From RBG-13-51-36 sp037444365 (GTDB lineage Bacteria; Chloroflexota; Dehalococcoidia; GIF9; AB-539-J10): a stretch of DNA of 64,000 nt. Numbering within the stretch: the stretch's first letter is position 1; each line of letters opens with the position of its first letter. The notes under the pieces are model-generated. The model made no database searches. It was not told the DNA's origin and saw nothing but the letters and a program-made list of their open reading frames with translations. The stretch covers positions 1 to 64,000 of the forward strand of contig JBBIMO010000002.1 in assembly GCA_037444365.1 (NCBI GenBank), given 5' to 3'. Made by a program: the position numbers and the translations under genes. Shown here one piece after another: positions 25,236 through 32,773 of the stretch.

Positions 25236-26117
25236 TTACCAGCCCCGTGGAGACAGCAATTCCTGCTGGGGTATAGCTTTTATGTCCAGACCGGGCATGG
25301 CGGTTCCCAAACCTCTAGATACCTCAGCCAGAATAGACGGGTCCTGGTAGTGGGTGGTAGCTTTAACGATGGCGTGCGCTCTAGCCGCGGGGTCGCTGGA
25401 CTTGAAAATGCCCGAGCCCACAAACACCCCCTCGGCACCCAGCTGCATCATCAAGGCGGCATCGGCAGGCGTCGCTACGCCTCCGGCAGCAAAGTTCACG
25501 ACAGGCAACTTCCCTGTCCTATGCACCTCGATCACTAACTCCAGAGGAGCACCCAGAACTTTCGCCTCAGCCACTAATTCGTCCTGGGGTAGAGCCTGAA
25601 GCCTGCGAATGCCGTCCTGGACCGCCCGCATGTGTCTGACAGCTTCCACGATGTTGCCTGTCCCCGCTTCTCCCTTGGTGCGGATCATGGCAGCTCCTTC
25701 GGCGATGCGGCGCAAAGCTTCGCCCAGGTCACGGCAGCCGCAGACAAAAGGAACCTTGAAATCATGTTTCCAAATGTGATGGCTTTCATCGGCAGGAGTG
25801 AGCACCTCGGACTCATCTATGAAATCAATAGCCAGTGCCTCCAGCACCTGGGCTTCAACAAAGTGACCGATACGGCATTTAGCCATTACTGGAATGCTCA
25901 CTGTTTCCTTTATGGCAATGATCACGGTAGGGTCTGCCATCCGAGCCACTCCGCCAGCAGCCCGAATGTCTGCCGGCACACGTTCCAGTGCCATCACGGC
26001 GCAGGCACCGGCTTCCTCTGCAATTCTGGCTTGCTCGGGAGTGACCACGTCCATAATCACCCCGCCCTTCAGCGTCTGAGCCAGCCCAGTCTTAACTTTC
26101 CATGTACCTTTTTCCAT
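25236..26117 (-). CDS. pdxS: pyridoxal 5'-phosphate synthase lyase subunit
   Basis: The 293-residue protein is a textbook PdxS: TGLAQTLKGGVIMDVVTPEQA, then MALERVPADIRAAGGVARM, CGCRDLGEALRRIAEGAAM and GSGIFKSSDP. It joins ribose 5-phosphate, glyceraldehyde 3-phosphate and ammonia to make PLP, with ammonia from PdxT, whose gene is not in this window. A TATAAT lies only nine bases before the ATG and no Shine-Dalgarno is present, suggesting leaderless translation. It heads the run pdxS, Ycf45-like, tmk. Confidence 0.96.
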   Translation of the reverse strand: MEKGTWKVKTGLAQTLKGGVIMDVVTPEQARIAEEAGACAVMALERVPADIRAAGGVARMADPTVIIAIKETVSIPVMAKCRIGHFVEAQVLEALAIDFIDESEVLTPADESHHIWKHDFKVPFVCGCRDLGEALRRIAEGAAMIRTKGEAGTGNIVEAVRHMRAVQDGIRRLQALPQDELVAEAKVLGAPLELVIEVHRTGKLPVVNFAAGGVATPADAALMMQLGAEGVFVGSGIFKSSDPAARAHAIVKATTHYQDPSILAEVSRGLGTAMPGLDIKAIPQQELLSPRGW

Positions 26118-26125
26118 AGATTTTC

Positions 26126-26154
26126 ATTATAACGCCGCACAAATCAAATCACAA
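26126..26154 (-). promoter_or_regulatory. probable promoter giving a leaderless pdxS transcript
   Basis: On the minus strand TTGTGA, 17 bases, TATAAT, with the ATG of pdxS nine bases after the -10 element. The -35 element lies in an AAATCC-type repeat. Confidence 0.45.
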
Positions 26155-26256
26155 ATGCCAGAATCCGAATGACGAGCGGAACTCAAAGTCCAAATGACAG
26201 GACAGAGACCTTTGATTCGGCCGGTATGACGGTTGGCTTTGTCATTTCGAGGCGCG
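26140..26256. repeat. AAATCC-type intergenic repeat, copy 2
   Basis: AAATCAAATCACAAATGCC ... CAAAGTCCAAATGACAGG on the left and TTTGATTCGG.. GGCTTTGTCATTTCG on the right; same word set as the other copies. Confidence 0.4.
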
Positions 26257-26266
26257 ATGGCGACTA

Positions 26267-26320
26267 AGCAATCTTGGGGGACAGCAAGATTGCCCCGCCC
26301 TGACGAGTCAGGGCGGGGCA
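26267..26320 (-). terminator. double hairpin downstream of the C39-like lipoprotein gene
   Basis: Bases 26291-26320 form a perfect 14-bp stem (TGCCCCGCCCTGAC / GTCAGGGCGGGGCA) with a GA loop. Beside it GCAATCTTG/CAAGATTGC (26270-26292) is a second inverted repeat. It begins 29 bases after the stop of the minus-strand lipoprotein gene. There is no T-run, so termination is inferred from position and stability. Confidence 0.5.
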
Positions 26321-26348
26321 ATAAGTAGACGCCTAGTTATGACCGATT

Positions 26349-27491
26349 CTATGGTCCGGGGATAACATGCCAGAGACACATCCAGTTCGCCCACGGTATG
26401 GCTACATTTTCGGGGGTGGTCGCCCAGTTATCGTGGACGATAACCCAGTCGGCTGAAGGTATCGGGCCTGCACCATCGGGGTCCCAGTTCAGAATATACC
26501 CAACGCCGGTGACCGCATGTCCGATATCGCCGTAAGTCCAGCTCTCGGGAGGGTTAGGCGGAAGCGAACTGGATTGGTAACTCCCCCAAACAAATACAGA
26601 TATTGTCTCTCCAGTCTGGGGATCTGGGAAACTAGCTTTAGATATGGGGTTCCAGTAGTCAAAAGCGACGACCAATGGTCGGCCGTTGTTAATTTCATTC
26701 TTGTAGAAATTCAGGGTTGCATTGTAATTCACGTCACAAGTCATAACCAGCCCGCAATTGTAACCAAGTTTCCCGGCGGGGAGACCGAAGGGGGGAGGAG
26801 TGGCGGGTGGTGGCGCGGGTGGGTGGGTAGCGTCCCAGCGGACATAATCGATAGTCCCGGGTATTACGTCAAGTCTGTGGGTTCCCAACAGGCCAGGATT
26901 ATTAACTCGGTCGGGGCTGCCCAGATTATTGGTATCCATAAAATAGCCGAGGTACTCCGCCACCGTCTCGGGTGGGAGACCGGCGGTCACGTTTTGAGCA
27001 CTGGCGTTGTTGGCTACGTCGTCCCAATACTCCAGGACATTGGCCACCGCCATCGGAGCACAGAAATTGGTGGGGTTGGGAGGCGGCAAGGTGTTAGTAG
27101 GTGGCTGGTTTGCGTCGGGGACATTTTCTATGAAAGCCATCACAAACGCGAAGCGAGCGGTGACCGTGGCGTTTTGAGCCGGCATGGTGTAGGTAGTCTG
27201 GGCAGCAGTTGCATTAGCAAATGTGCCCGCTGTCGCCGTCCAGTTCACAAACCGGTAGCCAGTACTTGGAGTGGCGTTGAAGTTAACCACCGTGCCATTG
27301 CTATAGGTAAACATCGTTGTCCCAGGGATGGTTACATTGTTAACCGCGACTGCACCTCCAGCAGTACTTGTGACGGTGAGGGTGTAGGACCCACCACCTC
27401 CGCCGCCACCCCCACCGCAGCCGATGACGTTGACAAAAAGCGTGAATAACAGGACTGTGACTACGGCAAGTGAGATTAGTTTGTGTTTCAT
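26349..27491 (-). CDS. lipoprotein with divergent InlB-type repeat and C39-like peptidase domain
   Basis: ATG 27491 follows AAAGGAGGGGAA. The signal peptide ends in lipobox VNVIGC, followed by nine glycines, an unusual flexible anchor. Residues about 35-115 are a divergent InlB B-repeat (YTLTVTSTAGGAV .. GYRFVNWTATAGTFA .. AQTTYTMPAQNATVTARF). The rest resembles a C39-like papain-fold peptidase: NFCAPMAVANVLEYWDD with the candidate Cys, GDIGHAVTGVGYIL with the His, and VIVHDNWATT. An exported, lipid-anchored peptidase or peptidase-like protein is inferred. A promoter and a terminator-like hairpin frame it as a single-gene unit. Confidence 0.7.
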   Translation of the reverse strand: MKHKLISLAVVTVLLFTLFVNVIGCGGGGGGGGGSYTLTVTSTAGGAVAVNNVTIPGTTMFTYSNGTVVNFNATPSTGYRFVNWTATAGTFANATAAQTTYTMPAQNATVTARFAFVMAFIENVPDANQPPTNTLPPPNPTNFCAPMAVANVLEYWDDVANNASAQNVTAGLPPETVAEYLGYFMDTNNLGSPDRVNNPGLLGTHRLDVIPGTIDYVRWDATHPPAPPPATPPPFGLPAGKLGYNCGLVMTCDVNYNATLNFYKNEINNGRPLVVAFDYWNPISKASFPDPQTGETISVFVWGSYQSSSLPPNPPESWTYGDIGHAVTGVGYILNWDPDGAGPIPSADWVIVHDNWATTPENVAIPWANWMCLWHVIPGP

Positions 27492-27655
27492 TTCCCCTCC
27501 TTTGCAATGCTTCGGTCGTATTCGGATACGCCAAGCTTCTTGTCTGTGGTGAAACTGAGATTTCTGATGCCGATCCGCGATGTGTCGGATCGACACGATC
27601 GCAGTTTGCGCAGAGTGAAAGTTTAGTTTTTCCTGGACCTTACCTTATGCTATCA

Positions 27656-27684
27656 ATACTATACCCCGCCCCCCGCCCTGTCAA
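27656..27684 (-). promoter_or_regulatory. probable promoter of the C39-like lipoprotein gene
   Basis: Minus strand TTGACA, 17 bases (very G-rich), TAGTAT. Within the 314-base gap 27492-27805, which otherwise shows nothing I can name. Confidence 0.5.
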
Positions 27685-27805
27685 GGGCCTTCGAGAATGC
27701 CTGTGGATTGGCGGGTAGTCACCAAATCTGGTCAACGTCTATGGCATTGCTGAACTGCTTTCAATTCAATCAGCGATATCACGCCTTAGGGACTGGAGAC
27801 AAATT

Positions 27806-28468
27806 CTATTTCTTGACCAGCAGAAGAGACAGAATACCATATTTCCCTTCTATCTCGTAGGCCTCGCGTATCTCTCTTTTGTGCGCATCAGTTAGCTTAT
27901 CGGCAGCCCTGGTCACCTCTGGCCAATCGTCGAATTTGTAATCGTGGAAACCAAGGACGCCTCCGGAAACAAGATGAGGCCAGATTAAGTGGAAATCATT
28001 TTCCACATAGACTTGCTGGTGACAGCCATCAATGAACCCAAAGACGAATCTCTGCTCTTGAGAGAAGGTGACTTTTCTGGAATCTCTTTTGATAGTGATG
28101 ATGTTATCAAAACCTCGAGTTGACTCCTGGTAAACTTCCAACATGGAGCGACCCCGGAGAAACGCCTCATAAACGTCACCTGCCTTGACTCCATCTCTGC
28201 TCAAAGTCTTATCCAGACTGGGATCGAAGACGTCAATGGCATATACCTTCTTATCATATCTCTGAGCAAACTCTGCCAGCTTGGCAGTACCCCTGCCCAT
28301 GTAGGCGCCAATTTCGATGATATCTCCTTCCAGCCTATACAATGCCCGTTGCTTCATGAAGGCGATGAGCACTTCGTAGCCTACGAAGTCATCGGGGTCG
28401 TCTTCAAGTGAGGGAATCTTCAGGGAGACCCTGTTAACACTAAGCTCTGAATTCATATCAGATGCCAA
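27806..28468 (-). CDS. class I SAM-dependent methyltransferase (Methyltransf_24-like)
   Basis: The 220-residue protein has a nucleotide-binding core: DIIEIGAYMGRGTAKLAEFA (motif I, about 55-75), YAIDVFDPS (motif II) and FGFIDGCHQQVYVENDFHLIWP, the pattern of methyltransferases such as CmcI. Its substrate is unknown. It follows the toroid-fold protein gene by eight bases, so the two probably act together. The start at 28468 has GGAATGCC but no strong ribosome site. Confidence 0.72.
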   Translation of the reverse strand: MASDMNSELSVNRVSLKIPSLEDDPDDFVGYEVLIAFMKQRALYRLEGDIIEIGAYMGRGTAKLAEFAQRYDKKVYAIDVFDPSLDKTLSRDGVKAGDVYEAFLRGRSMLEVYQESTRGFDNIITIKRDSRKVTFSQEQRFVFGFIDGCHQQVYVENDFHLIWPHLVSGGVLGFHDYKFDDWPEVTRAADKLTDAHKREIREAYEIEGKYGILSLLLVKK

Positions 28469-28476
28469 TGCCTTAG

Positions 28477-29493
28477 CTACGGCATTCCGGTCCCGTACAA
28501 GGACACCATAGCCAGTATCGCTGCTGCCGATGTCCAGGTATTCCTTTCAGGAACCTGTGGCCCTTGTTCTGCCCGTCTGATCTCTCGTTGCGGCCAATAC
28601 GCTTCCCGATAGAATACGTTGTCGCTGTCCCGGAATTGCAGTACCCACTCCAGCACCATCTTGGCCTTGTCCCTGGCGCCCATCCTGGTCAATGCCAGGA
28701 TAAGCTCAAATGTCTCAGCTACGCATACCGACTGTCTGTCGGCGAAGCATTTGCAACCCCAACCATTTATGACGAAGTCTGGCCATCCTCTTGAGATACG
28801 CTCTTCAGCTTGCTTCCCCTTGAGCAGTCCCACCAGGATAGGATAGTACCAGGTCATGGCGTGCCCGCTCTTGTCCTCGCCTAGCCTGTCGAAACGTTCG
28901 GGGTGCTCTTTGATTGCTCGACCCAGCTTCTGACATGCCTCAGCCCAGTCAGGCTTATCGACCCCCAGGGTTCTGGCAATCCTTCTGCCACATCTGATGC
29001 TGAACCAGGTGCTGCTGCAAGCCGTCAGAATCGCCCCCGGCCAAACTTCGTTGTTCTCGCTTAGCCCCCAGTAAATCTCGCCGCCGGGCTGCTGCAAACT
29101 TAAGGCGAAGTCTATGGCCTTCTCCACCGCAGGCCACACATAGCGGAGAAACTCCATGTCCCAGGTGGTGAGGTAGTGAAACCACATCCCGGTTGCTATG
29201 TAAGTGCTGAAATTCGTATCTTTGGTCAGGTTCTGAGGCTTATCTTCGAGATAACTGAAATACCAGCTTCCGTCAGCATTCTGGGTGTCACGCATCCACT
29301 TGTAGGCCAGGGTGGATTCACGAAAATGGCCGCCCAAGTCCAGGGCTATAGCAGATTCCACATGATCCCAGGGGTCTGTTACGCCGCCTCGGTACCAGGG
29401 TATAGCCCCGGAAGGAAGCTGTTGACTGATGATAAAGTCTGCCTGGCTTTGAATCAGCTTTCGAATATCTTCCAGCATTCCCTCAGGTTGCAC
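28477..29493 (-). CDS. alpha/alpha-toroid protein (six-hairpin glycosidase / prenyltransferase-like fold)
   Basis: The 338-residue protein is made of helical hairpin repeats with QLPSGAIPWYRG, RDTQNADGSWYFSYL and FALSLQQPGGEIYWGLSE, QxxDGSW-like turns as in terpene cyclases, prenyltransferases and six-hairpin glycosidases. No DXDD cyclase motif is seen, so enzymatic cyclase activity is unlikely; sugar or polysaccharide handling is possible. It lies between the DUF5320-like gene and the methyltransferase gene, with 8-24-base gaps. Substrate unknown. Confidence 0.6.
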   Translation of the reverse strand: MQPEGMLEDIRKLIQSQADFIISQQLPSGAIPWYRGGVTDPWDHVESAIALDLGGHFRESTLAYKWMRDTQNADGSWYFSYLEDKPQNLTKDTNFSTYIATGMWFHYLTTWDMEFLRYVWPAVEKAIDFALSLQQPGGEIYWGLSENNEVWPGAILTACSSTWFSIRCGRRIARTLGVDKPDWAEACQKLGRAIKEHPERFDRLGEDKSGHAMTWYYPILVGLLKGKQAEERISRGWPDFVINGWGCKCFADRQSVCVAETFELILALTRMGARDKAKMVLEWVLQFRDSDNVFYREAYWPQREIRRAEQGPQVPERNTWTSAAAILAMVSLYGTGMP

Positions 29494-29516
29494 TCTGCCC
29501 GGCTGGCACCTCTGTG

Positions 29517-29702
29517 CTAACGGCTCTTCTTGGTTTCCTCGATCTCCCTTTCCACCTCTTTCAGTTCCTCTTCCAGGTCTTTCTTATACTCCTCGAGCAT
29601 GTCCAGATACTCTTTCTTCTCGGGAAAGGGTCTGAATCCATGGAAGTAAAAACCGAAGGGGGGAAGGCCAAAGTAGAATCTCCGGGATCTCCTGCTCCAC
29701 AT
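29517..29702 (-). CDS. DUF5320-like small protein with aromatic N-terminus and coiled coil
   Basis: A 61-residue protein preceded by CAGGAGGTGAAATAGAG, a strong ribosome site. It begins with an Arg/Phe/Tyr/Gly-rich region (RRFYFGLPPFGFYFHGFRPF) and ends in a charged coiled coil (YLDMLEEYKKDLEEELKEVE), the layout of DUF5320 proteins found in many anaerobes. It starts two bases after the rsmG stop, so it is translated from the same mRNA. Function unknown. Confidence 0.7.
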   Translation of the reverse strand: MWSRRSRRFYFGLPPFGFYFHGFRPFPEKKEYLDMLEEYKKDLEEELKEVEREIEETKKSR

Positions 29703-29704
29703 CT

Positions 29705-30436
29705 CTATTTCACCTCCTGAATTGGCCGTCGCTTCGGTACTCCCGGGCGACGGGGGTATTTGCTCGGCGTAGAGTATATTTTATCAATAATTACCAGATA
29801 ACGCGCATCATCAAATTCATCCAGTTCTACTTTCCTCGTATCGTTCATCTTGCCGCCCAGAGTGACAATGGCTTTTTGCGCACTGTCTAGCTCTTGGACG
29901 ATGTCCCCTTTCTTTTGAGCGACAAATCTTCCCCCGACCTGGCAAAAGGGCAGAGTTAACTCCACCAGGGTCGGCAACAAGGCTACGGCACGTGAGAGAA
30001 CCAGAGTAAACTGCTCACGATAAAGCTGTAGATGGGCAGCTTCCTCAGCTCTACCATTCAGCACCTCTACTTTTTCCAGCTCCAGCTTGCGGATGATGTG
30101 GTGCAGGAAAGCCGTCTTCTTTGTTGTTGGCTCGATCAGTACCAGCCTGGGCTGGGGAAAAAGAATCTTGAGTGGCACGCCGGGGAAGCCGGCGCCTGTG
30201 CCCACATCCGCAATATTGAAATCTGACCTCTTTGTCTCTTCCTCAGGCAAAGCTAGCGCGATCGTCAGACAGTCCAGGAAGTGCTTTGTCTGTACCGAGG
30301 AGTAATCTGTGATGGCTGTGAGGTTAATTCCTCTGTTCCATTCCATTAGCTCCTGGTAGTAAAGCTCGAATTGCTGGACCTGTCTGGAATTGAGCTTGAT
30401 CCCTAGCTTGCCTGCCCCTTCGATAAGCCTGTTCAT
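29705..30436 (-). CDS. rsmG: 16S rRNA (guanine-N7)-methyltransferase RsmG (GidB)
   Basis: ATG 30436 gives a normal 243 residues. SAM-binding motif IADVGTGAGFPGVPLKI, then RLVLIEPTTKKTAFLHHI and VLSRAVALLPTL, are diagnostic for RsmG. It methylates G527 of 16S rRNA. The C-terminal tail is basic (YPRRPGVPKRRP). It is the first gene of a four-gene minus-strand set with three genes of unknown role, and is divergent from the AbrB-type regulator. Confidence 0.95.
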   Translation of the reverse strand: MNRLIEGAGKLGIKLNSRQVQQFELYYQELMEWNRGINLTAITDYSSVQTKHFLDCLTIALALPEEETKRSDFNIADVGTGAGFPGVPLKILFPQPRLVLIEPTTKKTAFLHHIIRKLELEKVEVLNGRAEEAAHLQLYREQFTLVLSRAVALLPTLVELTLPFCQVGGRFVAQKKGDIVQELDSAQKAIVTLGGKMNDTRKVELDEFDDARYLVIIDKIYSTPSKYPRRPGVPKRRPIQEVK

Positions 30437-30560
30437 TGCGATCTGTGCTATCACTTCACAAGTCGTTTGTTGCCCGAATTCTATCGCAATACCGTTCGCA
30501 AGTCGACTCTCTACCAGGAGCACTTCGGGTTTGGGGTTTATTCCCCTGCAAGGTTGTCAT

Positions 30561-30590
30561 TTGACAGGATAGTATGAAAAATCATACAAT
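30561..30590 (+). promoter_or_regulatory. sigma-70 promoter with overlapping operator-like palindrome
   Basis: Consensus TTGACA, 18 bases, TACAAT. Within the spacer and into the -10 box lies a perfect inverted repeat GTATGA-AAAA-TCATAC (30572-30587). The next gene encodes an AbrB/MazE-type DNA-binding protein, so self-repression is a good guess. Confidence 0.7.
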
Positions 30591-30618
30591 ACCGACTTTG
30601 CTTATGCAGGAGGTGAGA

Positions 30619-30888
30619 ATGAAACAAAGGGATAGGCGTCTAATAGGCAAGTGTTTTGGCACTGCTGTGCTTGGGCCTCGAGGGCAGCTGGTGGTTCCCG
30701 TAGAAGCCCGAAAAGAACTTGGGATGAATGCCGGCAGCAAGCTTCTGGTTTTCGGTCACTTTGAGGGGCAGGGGCTCGTTTTTATCAAGGTTGAGGCAGC
30801 GGAGGAATTGCTCAATATCGTGACCAGCAGCCTCGATGAGATTGCCAGGTCTATCAGGAGAAGTAAGACCGCGGGTGCCAAAAAGTGA
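30619..30888 (+). CDS. AbrB/MazE/SpoVT-type DNA-binding protein
   Basis: ATG 30619 stands behind AGGAGGTGAGA and downstream of a strong promoter; an ATG at 30574 lies inside the promoter and can be excluded. The 89-residue protein has the swapped-hairpin motif GTAVLGPRGQLVVPVEARKELGM and GSKLLVFG, then a helical tail. Such proteins bind AT-rich palindromes as dimers or tetramers. A toxin partner is not present, so a transition-state-type regulator is more likely than an antitoxin. The exporter genes follow 125 bases downstream with their own promoter. Confidence 0.85.
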   Translation: MKQRDRRLIGKCFGTAVLGPRGQLVVPVEARKELGMNAGSKLLVFGHFEGQGLVFIKVEAAEELLNIVTSSLDEIARSIRRSKTAGAKK

Positions 30889-30952
30889 GGAAGAGACGAT
30901 CAGGGTCAATGGCGTCGATGGTGCGGTCAGAGCAATGGCACGTTGTCTTTTG

Positions 30953-30980
30953 TTGGCTGGAATGCAGTTGCTGTTATAAT
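30953..30980 (+). promoter_or_regulatory. extended -10 promoter of the MacAB-type exporter operon
   Basis: TTGGCT, 16 bases, then TGTTATAAT (extended -10 plus consensus -10), 33 bases before the ATG at 31013, which has a GAGAGGTGG ribosome site. Confidence 0.6.
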
Positions 30981-31012
30981 GAGCAGTTCGTTTCAATAGA
31001 GAGGTGGTATAG

Positions 31013-32110
31013 ATGAAAGCAAAGAGGAAAATACTAATCGTAGCAATCTGCCTGGCTTGTGTTGGGACAGTGCTTGGTCTGGTGTTCACCAGGGGCGCCG
31101 GTACTCAAGCCACGCCAAACACTGTCACTGTTAGCAGGGGCGATATAGTGAGAACCGTGCTAGTGGATGGCAACGTAGTAATGCCCAACAAAGCGTATTT
31201 ATCGTTTGGCGTTCCAGGGTCGGTCAAGGAGATACTCGTTAACAAGGGGAGTAACGTCACCAAAGGTCAGGTGCTGGCTAAGCTCGATGCCCAGTCCCTG
31301 AATTCGAGTGTAAAGATGGCTGAGTTGCAGGTCAAAATCGCACAGGAACAGGTGAATGCAGCCCGAGCACAATATGAAATCGCTTTGATTAACTGGAAGG
31401 CGGCTGCCGCCAACACAACGTTGAAGCAGGTGTACCAGGAACAAGTCAACATGGCCGAAGCGAATTGGGAGGCAGCGAAACTGAGCTTGAAAGTGGCAGG
31501 GCTTAATCTGGACTCTGCCAAGCTTAACCTGGAAAAGGCGATAATAGAAGCTCCCTTTGATGGCATGGTGGCGGACATCACCATAATCAAAGGTCAAGAA
31601 CTTTCGGCAACGTCATTGGCCAGCCCGGCAATATCCCTGGTTAATACCAATCTGACAGAGATTCGCGGCTTCATTGATGAGGTGGATGTTGCCCTGGTTC
31701 AGCTAGGCTTCGAAGCAGATATCCTGCTGGACGCCTTGCCTGACGAGAAGATAACTGGCAAAGTGAGTTTCATTTCCCCGATCAGCACAATTCGAGCCGG
31801 GGTTACGTCTTATGCCACCACCGTAACTCTAGGGAATAACACTGCTGGGCTCAGAGATGGCATGAGTGCCACGGCTGAGGTCATTATCGAGCGTCGCGAT
31901 GGTGTCTTGTTGATACCCAACAAAGCTGTTCGGGGTAGCCTGGAGAATCCAAAGGTAAGAGTGCTTACGGCAGGACAACAGGAAGAACGGGAAATCACCT
32001 TGGGGCTGTCCGATGGAACCAACGTTGAAGTCTTGTCGGGGTTGGAGGAAGGAGAGAAGGTGGTGCTTCCGGCTTCCGGGGAGCAACCAGGCTTCTTCTT
32101 TATGAGCTAG
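31013..32110 (+). CDS. periplasmic adaptor (membrane fusion) subunit, MacA/HlyD type
   Basis: The 365-residue protein has an N-terminal membrane anchor (about 6-25), a lipoyl-like half (VSRGDIVRTVLVDGNVV .. VKEILVNKGSNVTKGQVLAKLD), a long coiled-coil hairpin (about 95-180), the second lipoyl half (IIEAPFDGMVADITIIKGQ) and a beta-barrel/membrane-proximal domain. It links MacB-type ABC transporters to export. In an organism without a clear outer membrane it would act on the outer face of the cell membrane. The ATPase gene starts three bases after its stop. Confidence 0.88.
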   Translation: MKAKRKILIVAICLACVGTVLGLVFTRGAGTQATPNTVTVSRGDIVRTVLVDGNVVMPNKAYLSFGVPGSVKEILVNKGSNVTKGQVLAKLDAQSLNSSVKMAELQVKIAQEQVNAARAQYEIALINWKAAAANTTLKQVYQEQVNMAEANWEAAKLSLKVAGLNLDSAKLNLEKAIIEAPFDGMVADITIIKGQELSATSLASPAISLVNTNLTEIRGFIDEVDVALVQLGFEADILLDALPDEKITGKVSFISPISTIRAGVTSYATTVTLGNNTAGLRDGMSATAEVIIERRDGVLLIPNKAVRGSLENPKVRVLTAGQQEEREITLGLSDGTNVEVLSGLEEGEKVVLPASGEQPGFFFMS

Positions 32111-32113
32111 CCA

Positions 32114-32773
32114 ATGCTGGAGCTGGAAAACATAACCAAAGTGTATAAAGCGGGGCAGACTGAAGTCCATGCTCTGCGCGGAATCAGCTGCCGCATTGAG
32201 TCAGGGGAAATGGTGTCTATCGTGGGACCCTCTGGCTCGGGAAAGTCCACCCTGATGAACATCATCGGCTGCCTGGACAAGCCCACTTCAGGGAATTATC
32301 GTTTGGATGGCGTTGAAGTGGACAAGCTTAACGATAACCAATTGGCCGAGATAAGGAATAGGAAGATAGGATTTGTCTTCCAGAGCTTCAACCTGTTATC
32401 CAGGACCACAGCCTTGGCCAATGTAGAGCTGCCGCTTGTCTACAGCGGCGTCAGGAACCGACGGCAAAGGGCATTGCAGGGCCTGGAGGCGGTGGGATTG
32501 GCCCATCGCATCACCCACAATCCAAGCGAGCTGGCTGGAGGGGAGCAACAAAGAGTGGCCATCGCCCGAGCCTTGGTCAACAACCCCTCTCTTATTCTGG
32601 CTGATGAACCCACCGGCAACCTTGACACCCGGACCAGCCAGGAAATCATGCTGATTTTCAAACGGTTGAATGAACAGGGAATGACCATCATTCTGGTCAC
32701 TCACGAACCGGATATTGCTGCCTATACTCAGCGCACTATCAAGCTTCGCGATGGTCGCATTGAGGCATCCTGA
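32114..32773 (+). CDS. ABC transporter ATP-binding protein, MacB/LolD type
   Basis: The 219-residue ATPase has Walker A GPSGSGKST (about 36-44), Q-loop GFVFQSFNLLSRTTALANVELPL typical of the LolD/MacB group, signature LAGGEQQRVAIARALV (GGEQQ in place of SGGQQ) and Walker B LILADEPTGNLD. It powers the FtsX-like permease encoded next; the stop and start codons share one base (TGATG). Part of a three-gene export operon. Confidence 0.93.
   Translation: MLELENITKVYKAGQTEVHALRGISCRIESGEMVSIVGPSGSGKSTLMNIIGCLDKPTSGNYRLDGVEVDKLNDNQLAEIRNRKIGFVFQSFNLLSRTTALANVELPLVYSGVRNRRQRALQGLEAVGLAHRITHNPSELAGGEQQRVAIARALVNNPSLILADEPTGNLDTRTSQEIMLIFKRLNEQGMTIILVTHEPDIAAYTQRTIKLRDGRIEAS

Noticed and set aside
26517..27449. 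Plus-strand ORF of 310 codons opposite the C39-like lipoprotein gene
   Set aside because: The minus-strand gene has signal peptide, ribosome site and domains; the plus ORF has none.
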